Below are positions 54,889 to 63,476 of a stretch of DNA of 64,000 nucleotides, piece by piece. Within the stretch, counting starts at the first letter, position 1, and every line of letters starts with the position of its first letter. Origin of the DNA: DATEOR01 sp963841425 (GTDB taxonomy: Bacteria; Actinomycetota; Thermoleophilia; Gaiellales; Gaiellaceae); contig CAWJCL010000001.1 of assembly GCA_963841425.1 (NCBI GenBank), forward strand, positions 124,001 to 188,000. Direction: 5' to 3'. Made by a program: the position numbers and the translations under genes. Under the pieces are notes generated by a model that ran no database searches, was not told where the DNA came from, and saw nothing but the letters and a program-made list of their open reading frames with translations.

Positions 54889-56115
54889 GTGCTCACCGAC
54901 CGCGGCCGCTGGATCCTCGCCTTCGGCGGCGCCGTCTACCTTGCGGCGTGGGCGTTTGGGACGACGGCGCTCTACCCGATCGGGCTCGGCCTCGTGCTCG
55001 CGGTGGCGGCCGCGGCCCTGTGGGTGCGGCTCTTGAACCGGCCGATGCGGGTGAACCGTACGCTGGGCAAGGGAGAGCATCTCGCCGGGGACGACATCCC
55101 CGTCAGGATCGAGATCGACGTCGGCGGTCGCATGCCCTCGGGCGCCCTCACGGTGGTCGAGCGGATCGCGAAGTTCGGCGAGGTCCAGACCGTCATCCTC
55201 AGCCGCCACGGCCGCCTGCGCGGCTCGTACATCCTCGACGCGGTCCCGCGCGGCCGGTACCCGATCGAGGCCGCGAAGGCGGTGCTCGAGGACCCGTTCG
55301 GGCTCGAACAGGTCGAGATTCCGCTTCCCGCAGGCGAGTCCGTGCTCGTCTACCCGCGGCTCGTCGACCTCGACGCGCTCTTCTCCGACTCCGGCGCACG
55401 CGCGCTCGAAGGACGCAGGCTTCTCCTCCGCCGGCCGACCGGCTTCGATCTCCATTCGGTGCGCGACTACGAGCAGGGAGAGTCGCTTCGGCGCGTGCAC
55501 TGGCCGACCACGGCGAGGCGCGGCCACCTCATGGTCAAGGAGCTCGAGGATGCGCCGCGCGACGAGACCGCCGTCCTCCTCGACGGCGACGCGGCAACGA
55601 TCGTCGGCGTCGCCCCTGACAACACGTTCGAGCTCCAGGTGCAGGCAGCCGGCTCGATCCTCAAGGCACATGCCGCCCGAGGCCGCCGCGCAAGCCTGAT
55701 CGTCAACTGCGCCTCGCGCGCATATCAGCGCGTTCACTCCTTCGACGGCGACTGGCTGCGCGCGCTCGAGGTGCTGGCGGCGGTCGAGCCGGACGGGCCG
55801 ACGCCCGTCGCATCGCTCCTCGCCGACGAGGCCGGCCCTGCGAGCCGGGCCCTCGAGCTCACCGTCGTGACCGCGAGTCTCTCGCCGCGCCTGGCCGAGC
55901 GCCTGGCCCAGCGGGTGTTCCAGCGCCACGCGGCCACGCTCGTCTACGTCGACCCGGCCAGCTTCGCGCCGGGCGGTGCGACCGAGCGCGATCCGGGCGT
56001 CGCCGCGCAGATCCTCCGGCTCGAGCGCGCGGGGATTCCGGTCGCCGTTCTCCGCCGCGGCGACGACCTCGCAACTGTTCTCGGCGGGGGCCAGCTGGGA
56101 GCGGCGGTTGGCTAG
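54889..56115 (+). CDS. DUF58 protein
   Basis: 408 residues from GTG 54889. Two N-terminal membrane helices (residues 8-45) precede a beta-rich region (GDDIPVRIEIDV) and the DUF58/VWA-like core with FDLHSVRDYEQGESLRRVHWPTTARRGHLMVKELED and TAVLLDGDAA. DUF58 proteins are thought to be MoxR clients; their molecular role is unclear. The transglutaminase gene starts 8 nt before its end. Confidence 0.88.
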   Translation: MLTDRGRWILAFGGAVYLAAWAFGTTALYPIGLGLVLAVAAAALWVRLLNRPMRVNRTLGKGEHLAGDDIPVRIEIDVGGRMPSGALTVVERIAKFGEVQTVILSRHGRLRGSYILDAVPRGRYPIEAAKAVLEDPFGLEQVEIPLPAGESVLVYPRLVDLDALFSDSGARALEGRRLLLRRPTGFDLHSVRDYEQGESLRRVHWPTTARRGHLMVKELEDAPRDETAVLLDGDAATIVGVAPDNTFELQVQAAGSILKAHAARGRRASLIVNCASRAYQRVHSFDGDWLRALEVLAAVEPDGPTPVASLLADEAGPASRALELTVVTASLSPRLAERLAQRVFQRHAATLVYVDPASFAPGGATERDPGVAAQILRLERAGIPVAVLRRGDDLATVLGGGQLGAAVG

Positions 56116-58410
56116 GACGAGCCTTCTCTTCGCGCTCTCCGGCACCCTCATCGCTGGAGCCTGGCTTCGGCTCGAGCTGGGGGGGCTGCCATTCGGTCGG
56201 GTCCTGCTCATGCTCGCCCTCGCGTTCATACCGACCCTCGCCGTCGCCGTCGGTGCGCGACGAGCGTGGGTTGCCGTGCTCACCGCCGCCGTGACCGTTG
56301 CCGCCTGCACGGAGGTCTTCCACGCGCCGGTCACGGATGCCCGCCCGGGCGGCGAGCACGACTTCTTCGGCCCTGTGCTCGGGTCTTTCCGGGACGGCTT
56401 CCTCAACTTCTACGACACGACCCTCCCGTTCCGCCGCAGCGACTTCCCGCTCATGCATGCTGACGTGCTCCTCGCGATCTTCGGGTTCGCGCTCGCCGCG
56501 GGGATCCTGATCGCCGCGCGGCGGCCGATCGGCGCCGCCGTCGTCCTCGTCGTCGGCGTGGGGTGGCCGACGACCCTCGTCCCCGGCTCGCGCCCGCTCC
56601 TCGTCGGCGCGCTCGCGCTGGTCGGCGTGCTGGCCCTGCTCTTCCTGCTCCGGAGCGGCACCCATCCCACGCGGGGGCTCGCGCAGGGATTTGCGGTCGC
56701 GCTCGTGCTCGTGGCGGTTGCAGCGGCCGCCTCGACCTCCGACTCGGTCGCCAAGGGCGCGTTCCTCACCTGGCAGGGCTGGGATCCCTACGACCAGCCG
56801 GACGACCCGGTCGGCGTCCGCTACGTCTGGAACTCGCACTACCTCGGGATCCACTTCCCGCAGAAGAAGACGACGGTGCTGAAGGTGAAGACGGAGGGCC
56901 CGAAGCGGAACCTCTACTGGCGCGCGACGACCCTCGACGACTACACCGGGACGGGCTGGCAGGAGTCCCTCGACCTGAGTCCCGAGGCCAGCTCGAACCA
57001 GATCGACTCCGACAGCCTCGCGCTTCTGCCCGCGGCGGCTCGCAACGAGTCCAACTGGGTCAAGCAGGACGTGACGGTCGAGGCGCTCAAGGACAACCAC
57101 CTGATCGCCTCGGCCCAGCCGATGCGCTGGGACCCGCCCTCGGACGCGACCTTCCAGGATCAGGGCGGCGACATCGTCGTCCTGTCCCGTTCCCTGCAGC
57201 GCGACCAGAGTTACACGGTCTCGAGCTACGCGCCGCAGCCGACGCCCAAGCAGCTCGGCCAGGCCGGAACGAACTATCCGGACTCGATCGAGCGCGACCT
57301 CGAGGTCATCCAGACGGCCGCCGTGCCGAAGTTCGGCACGCCGGACCGCGACCTCCTGATGACGGTCTTCTTCGACGCGCGCTTCGACGGGGATCCGCTG
57401 ATGCAGCAGAACCGCGCGCTCTACGAGCGCGCCAGGGAGGTCGTCGGTGACGTCAGCACTCCGTACGCGGCTGCCGCGACGCTCGAGGCCTGGTTCCGCC
57501 AGCCGTCGCTCGGCGGCTTCGTCTACGACGAACAGCCGCCCGTTCCGGCGGCGAACCAGCCTGCTCTCGTCCAGTTCGTGACGCAGACGAAGCGCGGCTA
57601 TTGCCAGCACTTCGCCGGCGCAATGGCGCTCATGCTCCGCTACCTCGGCATCCCGGCACGGGTGGCCGCCGGCTTCACGAGCGGGAGCTACGACGCGAAC
57701 TCGCACGAGTGGACGGTCACGGACCACGAGGCCCACACCTGGGTCGAGGTCTACTTCCCGGGCTGGGGCTGGATCCCGTTCGACCCGACTCCCGGCCGTG
57801 GGACGCTCGACGGGCGGTACTCGACGACCAGCGCCGGCTTCGATGTTCGCGAGTACGCCACCCAGATCGGAGCCAGAGGCAGGCAGCCAGCGACACGGCC
57901 AGCGCGATCAGCCTGCAGGAGGGACGACCCGGTCAGGAATCCTCCGGAATCGGCAACTCGCGCAGCGGCGGGGCGGTTACAGGCGTCGTCCGCGACAAGG
58001 GCCCGAGCATCGTCGTCCTCGCCTTCCTCGTCATCGGGGCGGGCGCGCTCCTCGTCGTCGGCCTGAAGACCGTGCGGCGCACGCTTCGCTTCGCCGGGCG
58101 AGACCCGCGGGAGCTCGCCGGAGCCTGCAGGCGCGACCTGATGGCCTACCTCGCCGACCAGGGGATGGACGTGCCCGCGAGCGCGACCCTTGGCGAGCTC
58201 GGAGAGCTCGTGGAGCGCTACTTCGCGGTGGACGCCGGCCCGTTCGTCCGCGCGGCGACGATCGCGCGCTTCGGGCCGCCCGATCAGGCGCGCGTCGAGC
58301 TCGTTCGCGCGCGGCGCGAGCTCCGGCGGGTGCGGCGCGACATCCGCAACCGGATCAACATGACGAGCCGCGTCCGCGGCGCTCTCAGCCTCCGCTCGCT
58401 GGCCGTTTGA
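56108..58410 (+). CDS. Transglutaminase-like membrane protein (TgpA type), apparently frameshifted
   Basis: From TTG 56108: about six membrane helices, an extracytoplasmic region (VGVRYVWNSHYLGIHFPQKK, NLYWRATTLDDYTG) and a transglutaminase core with Cys in KRGYCQHFAGAMALMLRYLGIPARVAAGFT, His in SHEWTVTDHEAHTWVEVYFPGWGWIPFDPTPG. After residue ~585 (about 57865-57900) the frame degenerates and stops at 58066, while the frame one base back continues with DTASAISLQ, a final TM helix (IVVLAFLVIGAGALLVVGL) and a helical tail to 58410. One missing base would restore a TgpA-type protein. The pair with MoxR and DUF58 is standard. Confidence 0.85.
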
Positions 58411-59111
58411 GCTCCCCGCTGCACGCGGTCGTCATGGCCGCGGGCGAGGGGCGCCGTCTGCGCCCGCTGACCGAGCGCTGGCCGAAGCCGATCCTTCCGA
58501 TCGACGGGAAGCCGGTGATCGCCACTCTGCTCCGCGAGCTCGCGGGCGCGGGCATCGGGGCGGTCACCGTAGTCACCGGGCACCTCGCCGAGCAGGTCGA
58601 GGAGCTCGTCGGCGACGGCTCGGCGTTCGGCATCACCGTGGGCTACGCGCGCCAGCCGGAGGCACTCGGCTCGGCCGACGCCGTGCAGTGCGCGCTCGAG
58701 GCAGGAGCGTCGCCGCCGCTCCTCGTGGTCGCCGCCGACACGGTCTTCCGGCCCGGCGCTCTTGCCCGCGTGTCCGCCGAGTGGCAGGGCTCCGTGCTTC
58801 CGGCCGGCCTTGCCGTCCGGCGCGGCGGCGGCGAGGGCAGGACTCCCGTGCGTGTCGAGGCAGGGCGCGTCGCCGAGATCGGCGGCGAGCGCGGCGAGCT
58901 GACCGCCGCACCCCTCTGGTTTTTCGCCGAGAGCGTCCTGCCCCGGCTCGAGGACGTGCCCGGCCCGCCGTTCGAGCTCGCGGCCGCGCTTCGGGACGAC
59001 GGGGGCATGCGCGTCGACGTCCTGGCGCTCGATGTCGGCCCGACGCGCGACCTCACCCGCCCGGAAGACGTTGTGGTGGAGAACTTCCCGTATCTTTGGA
59101 GGAGCCGATGA
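58407..59111 (+). CDS. NDP-sugar nucleotidyltransferase
   Basis: 234 residues from TTG 58407 (TTGA overlap with the previous stop). The signature VVMAAGEGRRLRPLTERWPKPILPIDGKP is at the N-terminus, followed by VVTGHLAEQVEELVG and LLVVAADTVF. It transfers a nucleotide to a sugar 1-phosphate; sugar unknown. Shorter than RmlA (about 290) but similar to MurU or ManC-like single-domain enzymes. It overlaps the TPR gene by 4 nt. Confidence 0.85.
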   Translation: MSSPLHAVVMAAGEGRRLRPLTERWPKPILPIDGKPVIATLLRELAGAGIGAVTVVTGHLAEQVEELVGDGSAFGITVGYARQPEALGSADAVQCALEAGASPPLLVVAADTVFRPGALARVSAEWQGSVLPAGLAVRRGGGEGRTPVRVEAGRVAEIGGERGELTAAPLWFFAESVLPRLEDVPGPPFELAAALRDDGGMRVDVLALDVGPTRDLTRPEDVVVENFPYLWRSR

Positions 59112-59464
59112 GCGAGACCTACGACCTCTACAGACAAGGCCAGGAGCACCTGGCGCGCGGGCGGGCCGCCCAGGCGACCGTGGCGCTCGAGAAGGCAAAG
59201 AAGCGGGAGCCCGGGAAGGCCTCGATCCGCGAGGCGCTCGGCATCGCGTACTTCCGCATCCAGCGGTTTTCCGAGGCGGAGGCCGAGTTCCGCGAGATCC
59301 TCGAGCTGCAGCCGGTCGACCACTATGCGCACTTCGCGCTCGGCCGCTGCCTCGAGAAGCAGGGGAAGCGCGACGAGGCCGTCGGCCACTACCGCATGGC
59401 GAGCTTCTTCCGGCCGCAGAGCGAGGACTACCGTCGCGCGCTCGAGGCCGTCGAAGCCGCGTAG
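59108..59464 (+). CDS. Small TPR protein
   Basis: 118 residues made of about three tetratricopeptide repeats (YDLYRQGQEHLARGRAAQATVALEKAKKREPG; ASIREALGIAYFRIQRFSEAEAEFREILELQP; HYAHFALGRCLEKQGKRDEAVGHYRMASFFRP). A protein-protein adaptor; partners unknown. ATG overlaps the previous stop (ATGA); dtd starts directly after its stop. Confidence 0.88.
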   Translation: MSETYDLYRQGQEHLARGRAAQATVALEKAKKREPGKASIREALGIAYFRIQRFSEAEAEFREILELQPVDHYAHFALGRCLEKQGKRDEAVGHYRMASFFRPQSEDYRRALEAVEAA

Positions 59465-59902
59465 TTGAGAGCGGTCGTCCAGCGGGTCTCCAGAGCGCGC
59501 GTGGTCGTCGACGGTGCGACGGTGTCGGAGATCGGCGCCGGCCTCTGCGTCTTGATCGGATTCGGCGGCGACGACGCCGAATCCGAGGTTCTCCGCCTCG
59601 CTCGCAGGGTTGCCAACCTGCGCGTCTTCGAGGACGAGAACGGAAGGATGGCGTCGAGCGCTCTCGACGCGGGCGGAGAGGCACTCGTCGTCAGCCAGTT
59701 CACGCTTGTCGCCGATACGTCGAAGGGCAACCGCCCGAGCTTCTCCCACGCCGCTCCTCCAGAACGGGCGAAGCCGCTCTACGAGGCCTTCTGCGAGGCG
59801 CTCGAGGCCGAGGGCGTCGGCGTGTCCCGGGGTGTCTTCGGGGAGCGTATGGAGGTCGCGCTCGTCAACGACGGGCCGGTCACGATCGTGCTCGAGACGT
59901 GA
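59465..59902 (+). CDS. dtd: D-aminoacyl-tRNA deacylase
   Basis: 145 residues from TTG 59465. MRAVVQRVSRARVVVDG at the start, LRVFEDENGRMASSALD, the catalytic SQFTLVADTSKGNRPSF and C-terminal VALVNDGPVTIVLET are the DTD signatures. It removes D-amino acids wrongly attached to tRNA; interesting beside the D-glutamate-type genes 20 kb away, though no link is shown. A terminator follows. Confidence 0.95.
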   Translation: MRAVVQRVSRARVVVDGATVSEIGAGLCVLIGFGGDDAESEVLRLARRVANLRVFEDENGRMASSALDAGGEALVVSQFTLVADTSKGNRPSFSHAAPPERAKPLYEAFCEALEAEGVGVSRGVFGERMEVALVNDGPVTIVLET

Positions 59903-59935
59903 TCGACGCCTGGCGTGACCGAAGCCGCAAAAAGT

Positions 59936-59968
59936 CAACGGCCGGAAGCCATCTGTTCCCGGCCGTTG
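59936..59968. terminator. Bidirectional terminator between dtd and the DUF4177 gene
   Basis: CAACGGCCGG (59936-59945) pairs with CCGGCCGTTG (59959-59968), loop 13 nt. An AAAAA tract precedes it, which reads as T5 on the reverse strand, so it fits best as terminator of the leftward DUF4177 gene and secondarily of dtd. Confidence 0.75.
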
Positions 59969-59987
59969 CCTTGCTTCAGCCCCGAGA

Positions 59988-60203
59988 TCAGTCCCCTGCT
60001 TCCACCTCCCGCATGAGAACGATCGCCTGCGGTGGGGCGATGAAAAGCTGCTTCTTGGTCGTCACGCCGACGACCTGCCAGCCCTGCGCACCCAGCTCGT
60101 TGAGCTCGTCCTCGACGTGCTTGCCGGTGTCGATGACCCTGTACTCGTACCGCCGGGTCGGGTGCGTGCGCGCCCTCGGAGGCTCGTGAACGATTGTGGC
60201 CAT
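59988..60203 (-). CDS. DUF4177-like small protein
   Basis: 71 residues from ATG 60203, preceded by GAGAGGAGG with a 6-nt gap, a strong ribosome site. The core RYEYRVIDTGKHVEDELNELGAQGWQVVGV matches the short DUF4177 fold. Function unknown. Alone on the reverse strand, with a terminator just past its stop. Confidence 0.8.
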   Translation of the reverse strand: MATIVHEPPRARTHPTRRYEYRVIDTGKHVEDELNELGAQGWQVVGVTTKKQLFIAPPQAIVLMREVEAGD

Positions 60204-60437
60204 CTTGCACCTCCTCTCGTGCACCGATCCTTCCAGCGCCGCCGCCTGGTGGCATCAGGGGATGCGCGCATAGACCGTTGGGGGAAATCCGCCTATCGAA
60301 CAGCATCGGATCGGCGGCGTCGGCACCCTCGACGTACGCATCTACCTTCAAATCGTCCAGTTCGCGCCGGACGTTCAGCAGGGGTGTCCGGGCGGGGCCG
60401 TAGGCTCTCGGCGACTCGATCCGAGGGGGGAGATCTT

Positions 60438-60974
60438 TTGAAGCTGGTCACCGCAACCGTTGCTGTTGTCGCCGCGCTCGTACTGACATCGTCCGCCGCC
60501 GCAGCGGTGTTCACGATCAGGGGCGACTGGAAGATGGGGTCCTTCGCGGTCAAGAAGGACGGGACGCTTCGTGGCGCCGTGGACGCCTTCGGCCAGCCGA
60601 GCTCGAGGGCGCGAAACGGCGAGGTCTGCACGGTGCGCTGGACGCGGCACGGGCTCCGGATCGCCTTCTACAACCTCGGTGGGAACAATCCGTGCCGCGG
60701 CAAGTTCGGCTTCTTCTCGAACGCGCGCGCGAAGGGGCCGCATTGGAAGACGAACCGGAACCTGGCCGTCGGAGATGGCGAGGCGAGGTTGCAGAACCTC
60801 TATCCGAACGCGAAGTTTCATTCGTCGGAGCAGGGCTTCTGGCCCGCGGGCTGGTGGCTCGTCAAGCGCCAGAACCAGTTCGGCACGGCCGGCTCGTACC
60901 CGGGACTACTCGCTCACATGCACGCCGGACGCGTGCAGGCGTTCCACGTTCGCTACGCCGCCGGCGGAGACTGA
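60438..60974 (+). CDS. Secreted protein of unknown function
   Basis: 178 residues from TTG 60438 with a GGGGGGAGA ribosome site. Signal peptide LKLVTATVAVVAALVLTSSAAAA; the mature part (about 150 residues) is Gly/aromatic-rich (RIAFYNLGGNNPCRGKFGFFSNARAKG) with two cysteines (EVCTVRW, NNPCRG) likely forming a disulfide, and ends in HAGRVQAFHVRYAAGGD. No domain is recognised. It is transcribed toward the small reverse-strand gene at 61012. Confidence 0.75.
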   Translation: MKLVTATVAVVAALVLTSSAAAAVFTIRGDWKMGSFAVKKDGTLRGAVDAFGQPSSRARNGEVCTVRWTRHGLRIAFYNLGGNNPCRGKFGFFSNARAKGPHWKTNRNLAVGDGEARLQNLYPNAKFHSSEQGFWPAGWWLVKRQNQFGTAGSYPGLLAHMHAGRVQAFHVRYAAGGD

Positions 60975-61011
60975 CCCCGCAAGGCAGACCGACCGGGTTG
61001 GCAGACGCCTT

Positions 61012-61119
61012 CTAGTAGCTTGGGCCTCCGCCGTCGCCCGAATACAGAACGATCAAGACGATGACGGCCGAGACGACTGCCAGAGCCGCGCCGATCAAGA
61101 GTGTTCTCGAAAGTGGCAT
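61012..61119 (-). CDS. 35-residue single-TM protein
   Basis: A complete small gene, ATG at 61119, preceded by AAAGGGGG with a 6-nt gap. The product starts MPLSRTLLIGAALAVVSAV, has one membrane helix (residues 6-27) and a short Gly-rich tail (SGDGGGPSY). No family is recognised. The strong ribosome site makes expression likely. Confidence 0.65.
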   Translation of the reverse strand: MPLSRTLLIGAALAVVSAVIVLIVLYSGDGGGPSY

Positions 61120-61209
61120 GACAACCCCCTTTCACCTGGTGCAACGATCGACCGCCCGGCACGTTCCACCGGCCCGGCAACGGCGGCGAACGGCGTGTGA
61201 GCCTGGTGC

Positions 61210-61215
61210 TATCCT
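61210..61215 (+). promoter_or_regulatory. Putative extended -10 (TGCTATCCT) for rimP-nusA-ylxR-infB
   Basis: TATCCT preceded by TGC gives an extended -10. Transcription from about 61222 would produce a 68-nt leader to rimP that contains the paired hairpins described next. Confidence 0.45.
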
Positions 61216-61226
61216 GTCTGAACCAC

Positions 61227-61268
61227 ATTTCCCCAGCTGGAGAAATGGGCGCGCGGCGCCCATTTTTT
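61227..61268 (+). promoter_or_regulatory. Attenuator-like leader upstream of rimP
   Basis: An intrinsic terminator (AAATGGGCGC 61243-61252 with GCGCCCATTT 61256-61265, then TTT) lies between the putative promoter and rimP. A first hairpin, ATTTCCCC (61227-61234) with GGAGAAAT (61239-61246, one mismatch), uses the first four bases of the terminator stem, so the two cannot both form fully. The adjacent small gene on the reverse strand starts upstream of this, so the terminator is not its own. Confidence 0.65.
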
Positions 61269-61289
61269 GCGAAAAGGGACAGATAACGA

Positions 61290-61733
61290 ATGACCCAGGT
61301 TCACGAAAAGGAACGCCAACTTCACCGCGAGGTCGCCGACACCGTTCAGGATCGGCTGCCCGACGTCGACGTGCTCGCCGTCGAGCTCATGGGCCCGGAA
61401 CGGCTCTGCGTCTACATCGACCACCCGAACGGGGTCGACCACGCGCTCTGCGAGAGCGTCACGGACGCGCTGCGAGGCTACCTCGACCGCTATTCCCTCG
61501 AGGTGTCCTCGCCCGGGTTCGAACGGCCGCTGCGCACGCGTGACCACTTCGCCGGCGCGGTGGGACGCACCGTCTCGGTCCGTACCGCCATCGAGGTCTC
61601 CGGCCGCAAGCGCTTTCGCGGCGCGGTGGTCGAAGCCGGTGAGGAGCAGGCGACCATCGAAGTGGGCGACGAGCGATTCGGAGTTCCGTACGAGGCGATC
61701 GTGCGTGGAAACCTGATCGAGGAGAGGCGGTAG
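61290..61733 (+). CDS. rimP: Ribosome maturation factor RimP
   Basis: 147 residues. The N-terminal domain (RLCVYIDHPNGVDHALCESVTDALRGYL) and the LEVSSPGFERPLRTRDHFAGAVG block, then a C-terminal Sm-like domain (FRGAVVEAGEEQATIEVGDE). It assists maturation of the 30S subunit. AAAGGGA upstream is a modest ribosome site. nusA starts 4 nt after its stop. Confidence 0.95.
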   Translation: MTQVHEKERQLHREVADTVQDRLPDVDVLAVELMGPERLCVYIDHPNGVDHALCESVTDALRGYLDRYSLEVSSPGFERPLRTRDHFAGAVGRTVSVRTAIEVSGRKRFRGAVVEAGEEQATIEVGDERFGVPYEAIVRGNLIEERR

Positions 61734-61737
61734 CGAG

Positions 61738-63228
61738 ATGAGCAGAGAAATTCTCGAGGCGGTCAGGCAGATCGAGCGCGAGAAGGGAATCGAGGACGAT
61801 GTCCTCGTCCGGGCGCTCGAGGACGCGCTGCTCGCCGCGTACAAGAAGACGCCGGGCGCGGCCCGGCACGCCACGGTCGAGCTCGACTCCGGCGGCGACT
61901 TCCGCGTGTGGTCCGTGGAGCTTCCGGCGGAGGTCGAGGAGCGGCTCATGGACGAGGCGCGCGAGCGGGCGATCACCGAGCTCGAGGCTGCAGAAGCAGA
62001 GAACGGCGAGCGCTCCCACACCCTCGTCACGGACGACGACCTCGTGATCGACTGGTCCGACGTGCCCGACGAGCAGGTCAAGCGCGCCGATGTCACTCCC
62101 GAGAACTTCGGCCGCATCGCCGCGCAGACCGCGAAGCAGGTCATCCTGCAGCGGATCCGCGAGGCGGAGCGCGAGATGATGTACGACGAGTACGTCGACC
62201 GTGTGACCGAGGTCGTGACGGGAATCGTCCAACAGGCCGGCGACCGAAACAACGTGCTCGTCGATCTCGGCAAGGTCGAGGCCCTTCTTCCGCGCTCCGA
62301 GCAGGTGGACGGCGAGCGCTACGAGCAGGGCAGCCGCATCAAGGCCGTGATCACGGAGGTTCGCTCCGGGACGAAGGGCCCGCAGGTCATCCTGTCGCGG
62401 CGCGATCCCGAGCTGATCAAGACGCTCTTCGAGCTCGAGGTCCCGGAGATCGCCGACGGCCTCGTCGAGATTCGCGGCGTCGCGCGCGAGCCCGGCTACC
62501 GCTCGAAGATCGCCGTCGAGTCGCACGCGCAGGGCGTCGACCCGGTCGGCGCCTGCGTCGGCCCGCGAGGGTCGCGCGTTCGCATGGTCGTCTCCGAGCT
62601 TCGCGGCGAGAAGATCGACATCATCCCGTGGAACCCGGAGCCTGCTCGCTTCGTCGCCAAGGCGCTCTCGCCCGCACGCGTGCGCGAGGTGCTGGTCGAC
62701 GACGAGTCCAGCGAGGCGACCGTGGTCGTCCCCGACGACCAGCTCTCGCTCGCCATCGGCAAGGAGGGCCTGAACGCCCGCCTCGCCGCGCGGCTGACCG
62801 GCTGGAAGATCGACATTCAGTCAGAGACCGAGTTTGCGCGCGCCGAGGCCGACGCAGCCTTCGGCGGCCAGGAGGAGGAGTTCTCGGGCCGCTGCGTCGC
62901 GCTGCTCTCGACCGGCAAGCGCTGCCCGAACACGGCCCTCCCGGGGTCGCATTACTGCGGCATCCCCGCGCACCGCGAGATCGCGGAGCGCGAGGCCGCC
63001 GGCGAGGACGTCTCCGCCGAGATCGTCCAGCCCGCGCAGCCCGGGGCCGAGGAGCCGGAGGCCGGGGAGGTCGAAGCGACCGACGCCGTCGAGGAGCCGG
63101 CCGCCCAGACCGCTCCCGCCGCGCCGACAGAAGTCGGGGAGGACGCCGCGCCGGCGGCCGAAACCGCGGTCGAATCCGAAGCGGAAACCGAGCCCGAGAA
63201 GCGGGAGGAGACGACCCCTGCTGAATGA
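61738..63228 (+). CDS. nusA: Transcription termination/antitermination factor NusA, zinc-knuckle tail
   Basis: 496 residues. N-terminal polymerase-binding domain (1-135), S1 domain (about 140-205), two KH domains (GVDPVGACVGPRGSRVRMVVSELRGEKID and LAIGKEGLNARLAARLTGWKIDIQSE). After residue 380 comes an extension: C-x9-C-x10-C-x4-H (Cys386, Cys396, Cys407, His412) in GRCVALLSTGKRCPN...GSHYCGIPAH, then a 75-residue acidic Ala/Glu/Pro-rich tail. The Cys/His set suggests zinc binding. NusA modulates pausing and termination. It overlaps ylxR by 4 nt. Confidence 0.94.
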   Translation: MSREILEAVRQIEREKGIEDDVLVRALEDALLAAYKKTPGAARHATVELDSGGDFRVWSVELPAEVEERLMDEARERAITELEAAEAENGERSHTLVTDDDLVIDWSDVPDEQVKRADVTPENFGRIAAQTAKQVILQRIREAEREMMYDEYVDRVTEVVTGIVQQAGDRNNVLVDLGKVEALLPRSEQVDGERYEQGSRIKAVITEVRSGTKGPQVILSRRDPELIKTLFELEVPEIADGLVEIRGVAREPGYRSKIAVESHAQGVDPVGACVGPRGSRVRMVVSELRGEKIDIIPWNPEPARFVAKALSPARVREVLVDDESSEATVVVPDDQLSLAIGKEGLNARLAARLTGWKIDIQSETEFARAEADAAFGGQEEEFSGRCVALLSTGKRCPNTALPGSHYCGIPAHREIAEREAAGEDVSAEIVQPAQPGAEEPEAGEVEATDAVEEPAAQTAPAAPTEVGEDAAPAAETAVESEAETEPEKREETTPAE

Positions 63229-63473
63229 GCGAGCCAGAGAGGACGTGCGTCGGCTGCGGGCGCAGAGCTCCGCAGCGCGAGTTGGTGCGCCTCGTCGCAC
63301 CGGACGGGACGCTTCGGCTGGACCGAGGGACACGCTCGCCCGGCCGCGGAGCGTACGTTCACACGCGGCTCTCGTGCTTCGAGCGGGCGGCCGCTCGACG
63401 CGCCTTCTCGCGCAGCTTGCGGCGGACCGTCAGAATTCCGGAAAATCTCGTCTCCGAATTGGAAATGCACTGA
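63225..63473 (+). CDS. ylxR: YlxR (DUF448) RNA-binding protein
   Basis: 82 residues. RTCVGCGRRAPQRELVRLV (CxxC motif) and RSPGRGAYVHTRLSCFERAAARRAFSRSLR are the YlxR signature. It binds RNA and in Bacillus modulates RNase P (RnpM). Position between nusA and infB is classical. ATG overlaps the nusA stop (ATGA). Confidence 0.94.
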   Translation: MSEPERTCVGCGRRAPQRELVRLVAPDGTLRLDRGTRSPGRGAYVHTRLSCFERAAARRAFSRSLRRTVRIPENLVSELEMH

Positions 63474-63476
63474 ACA

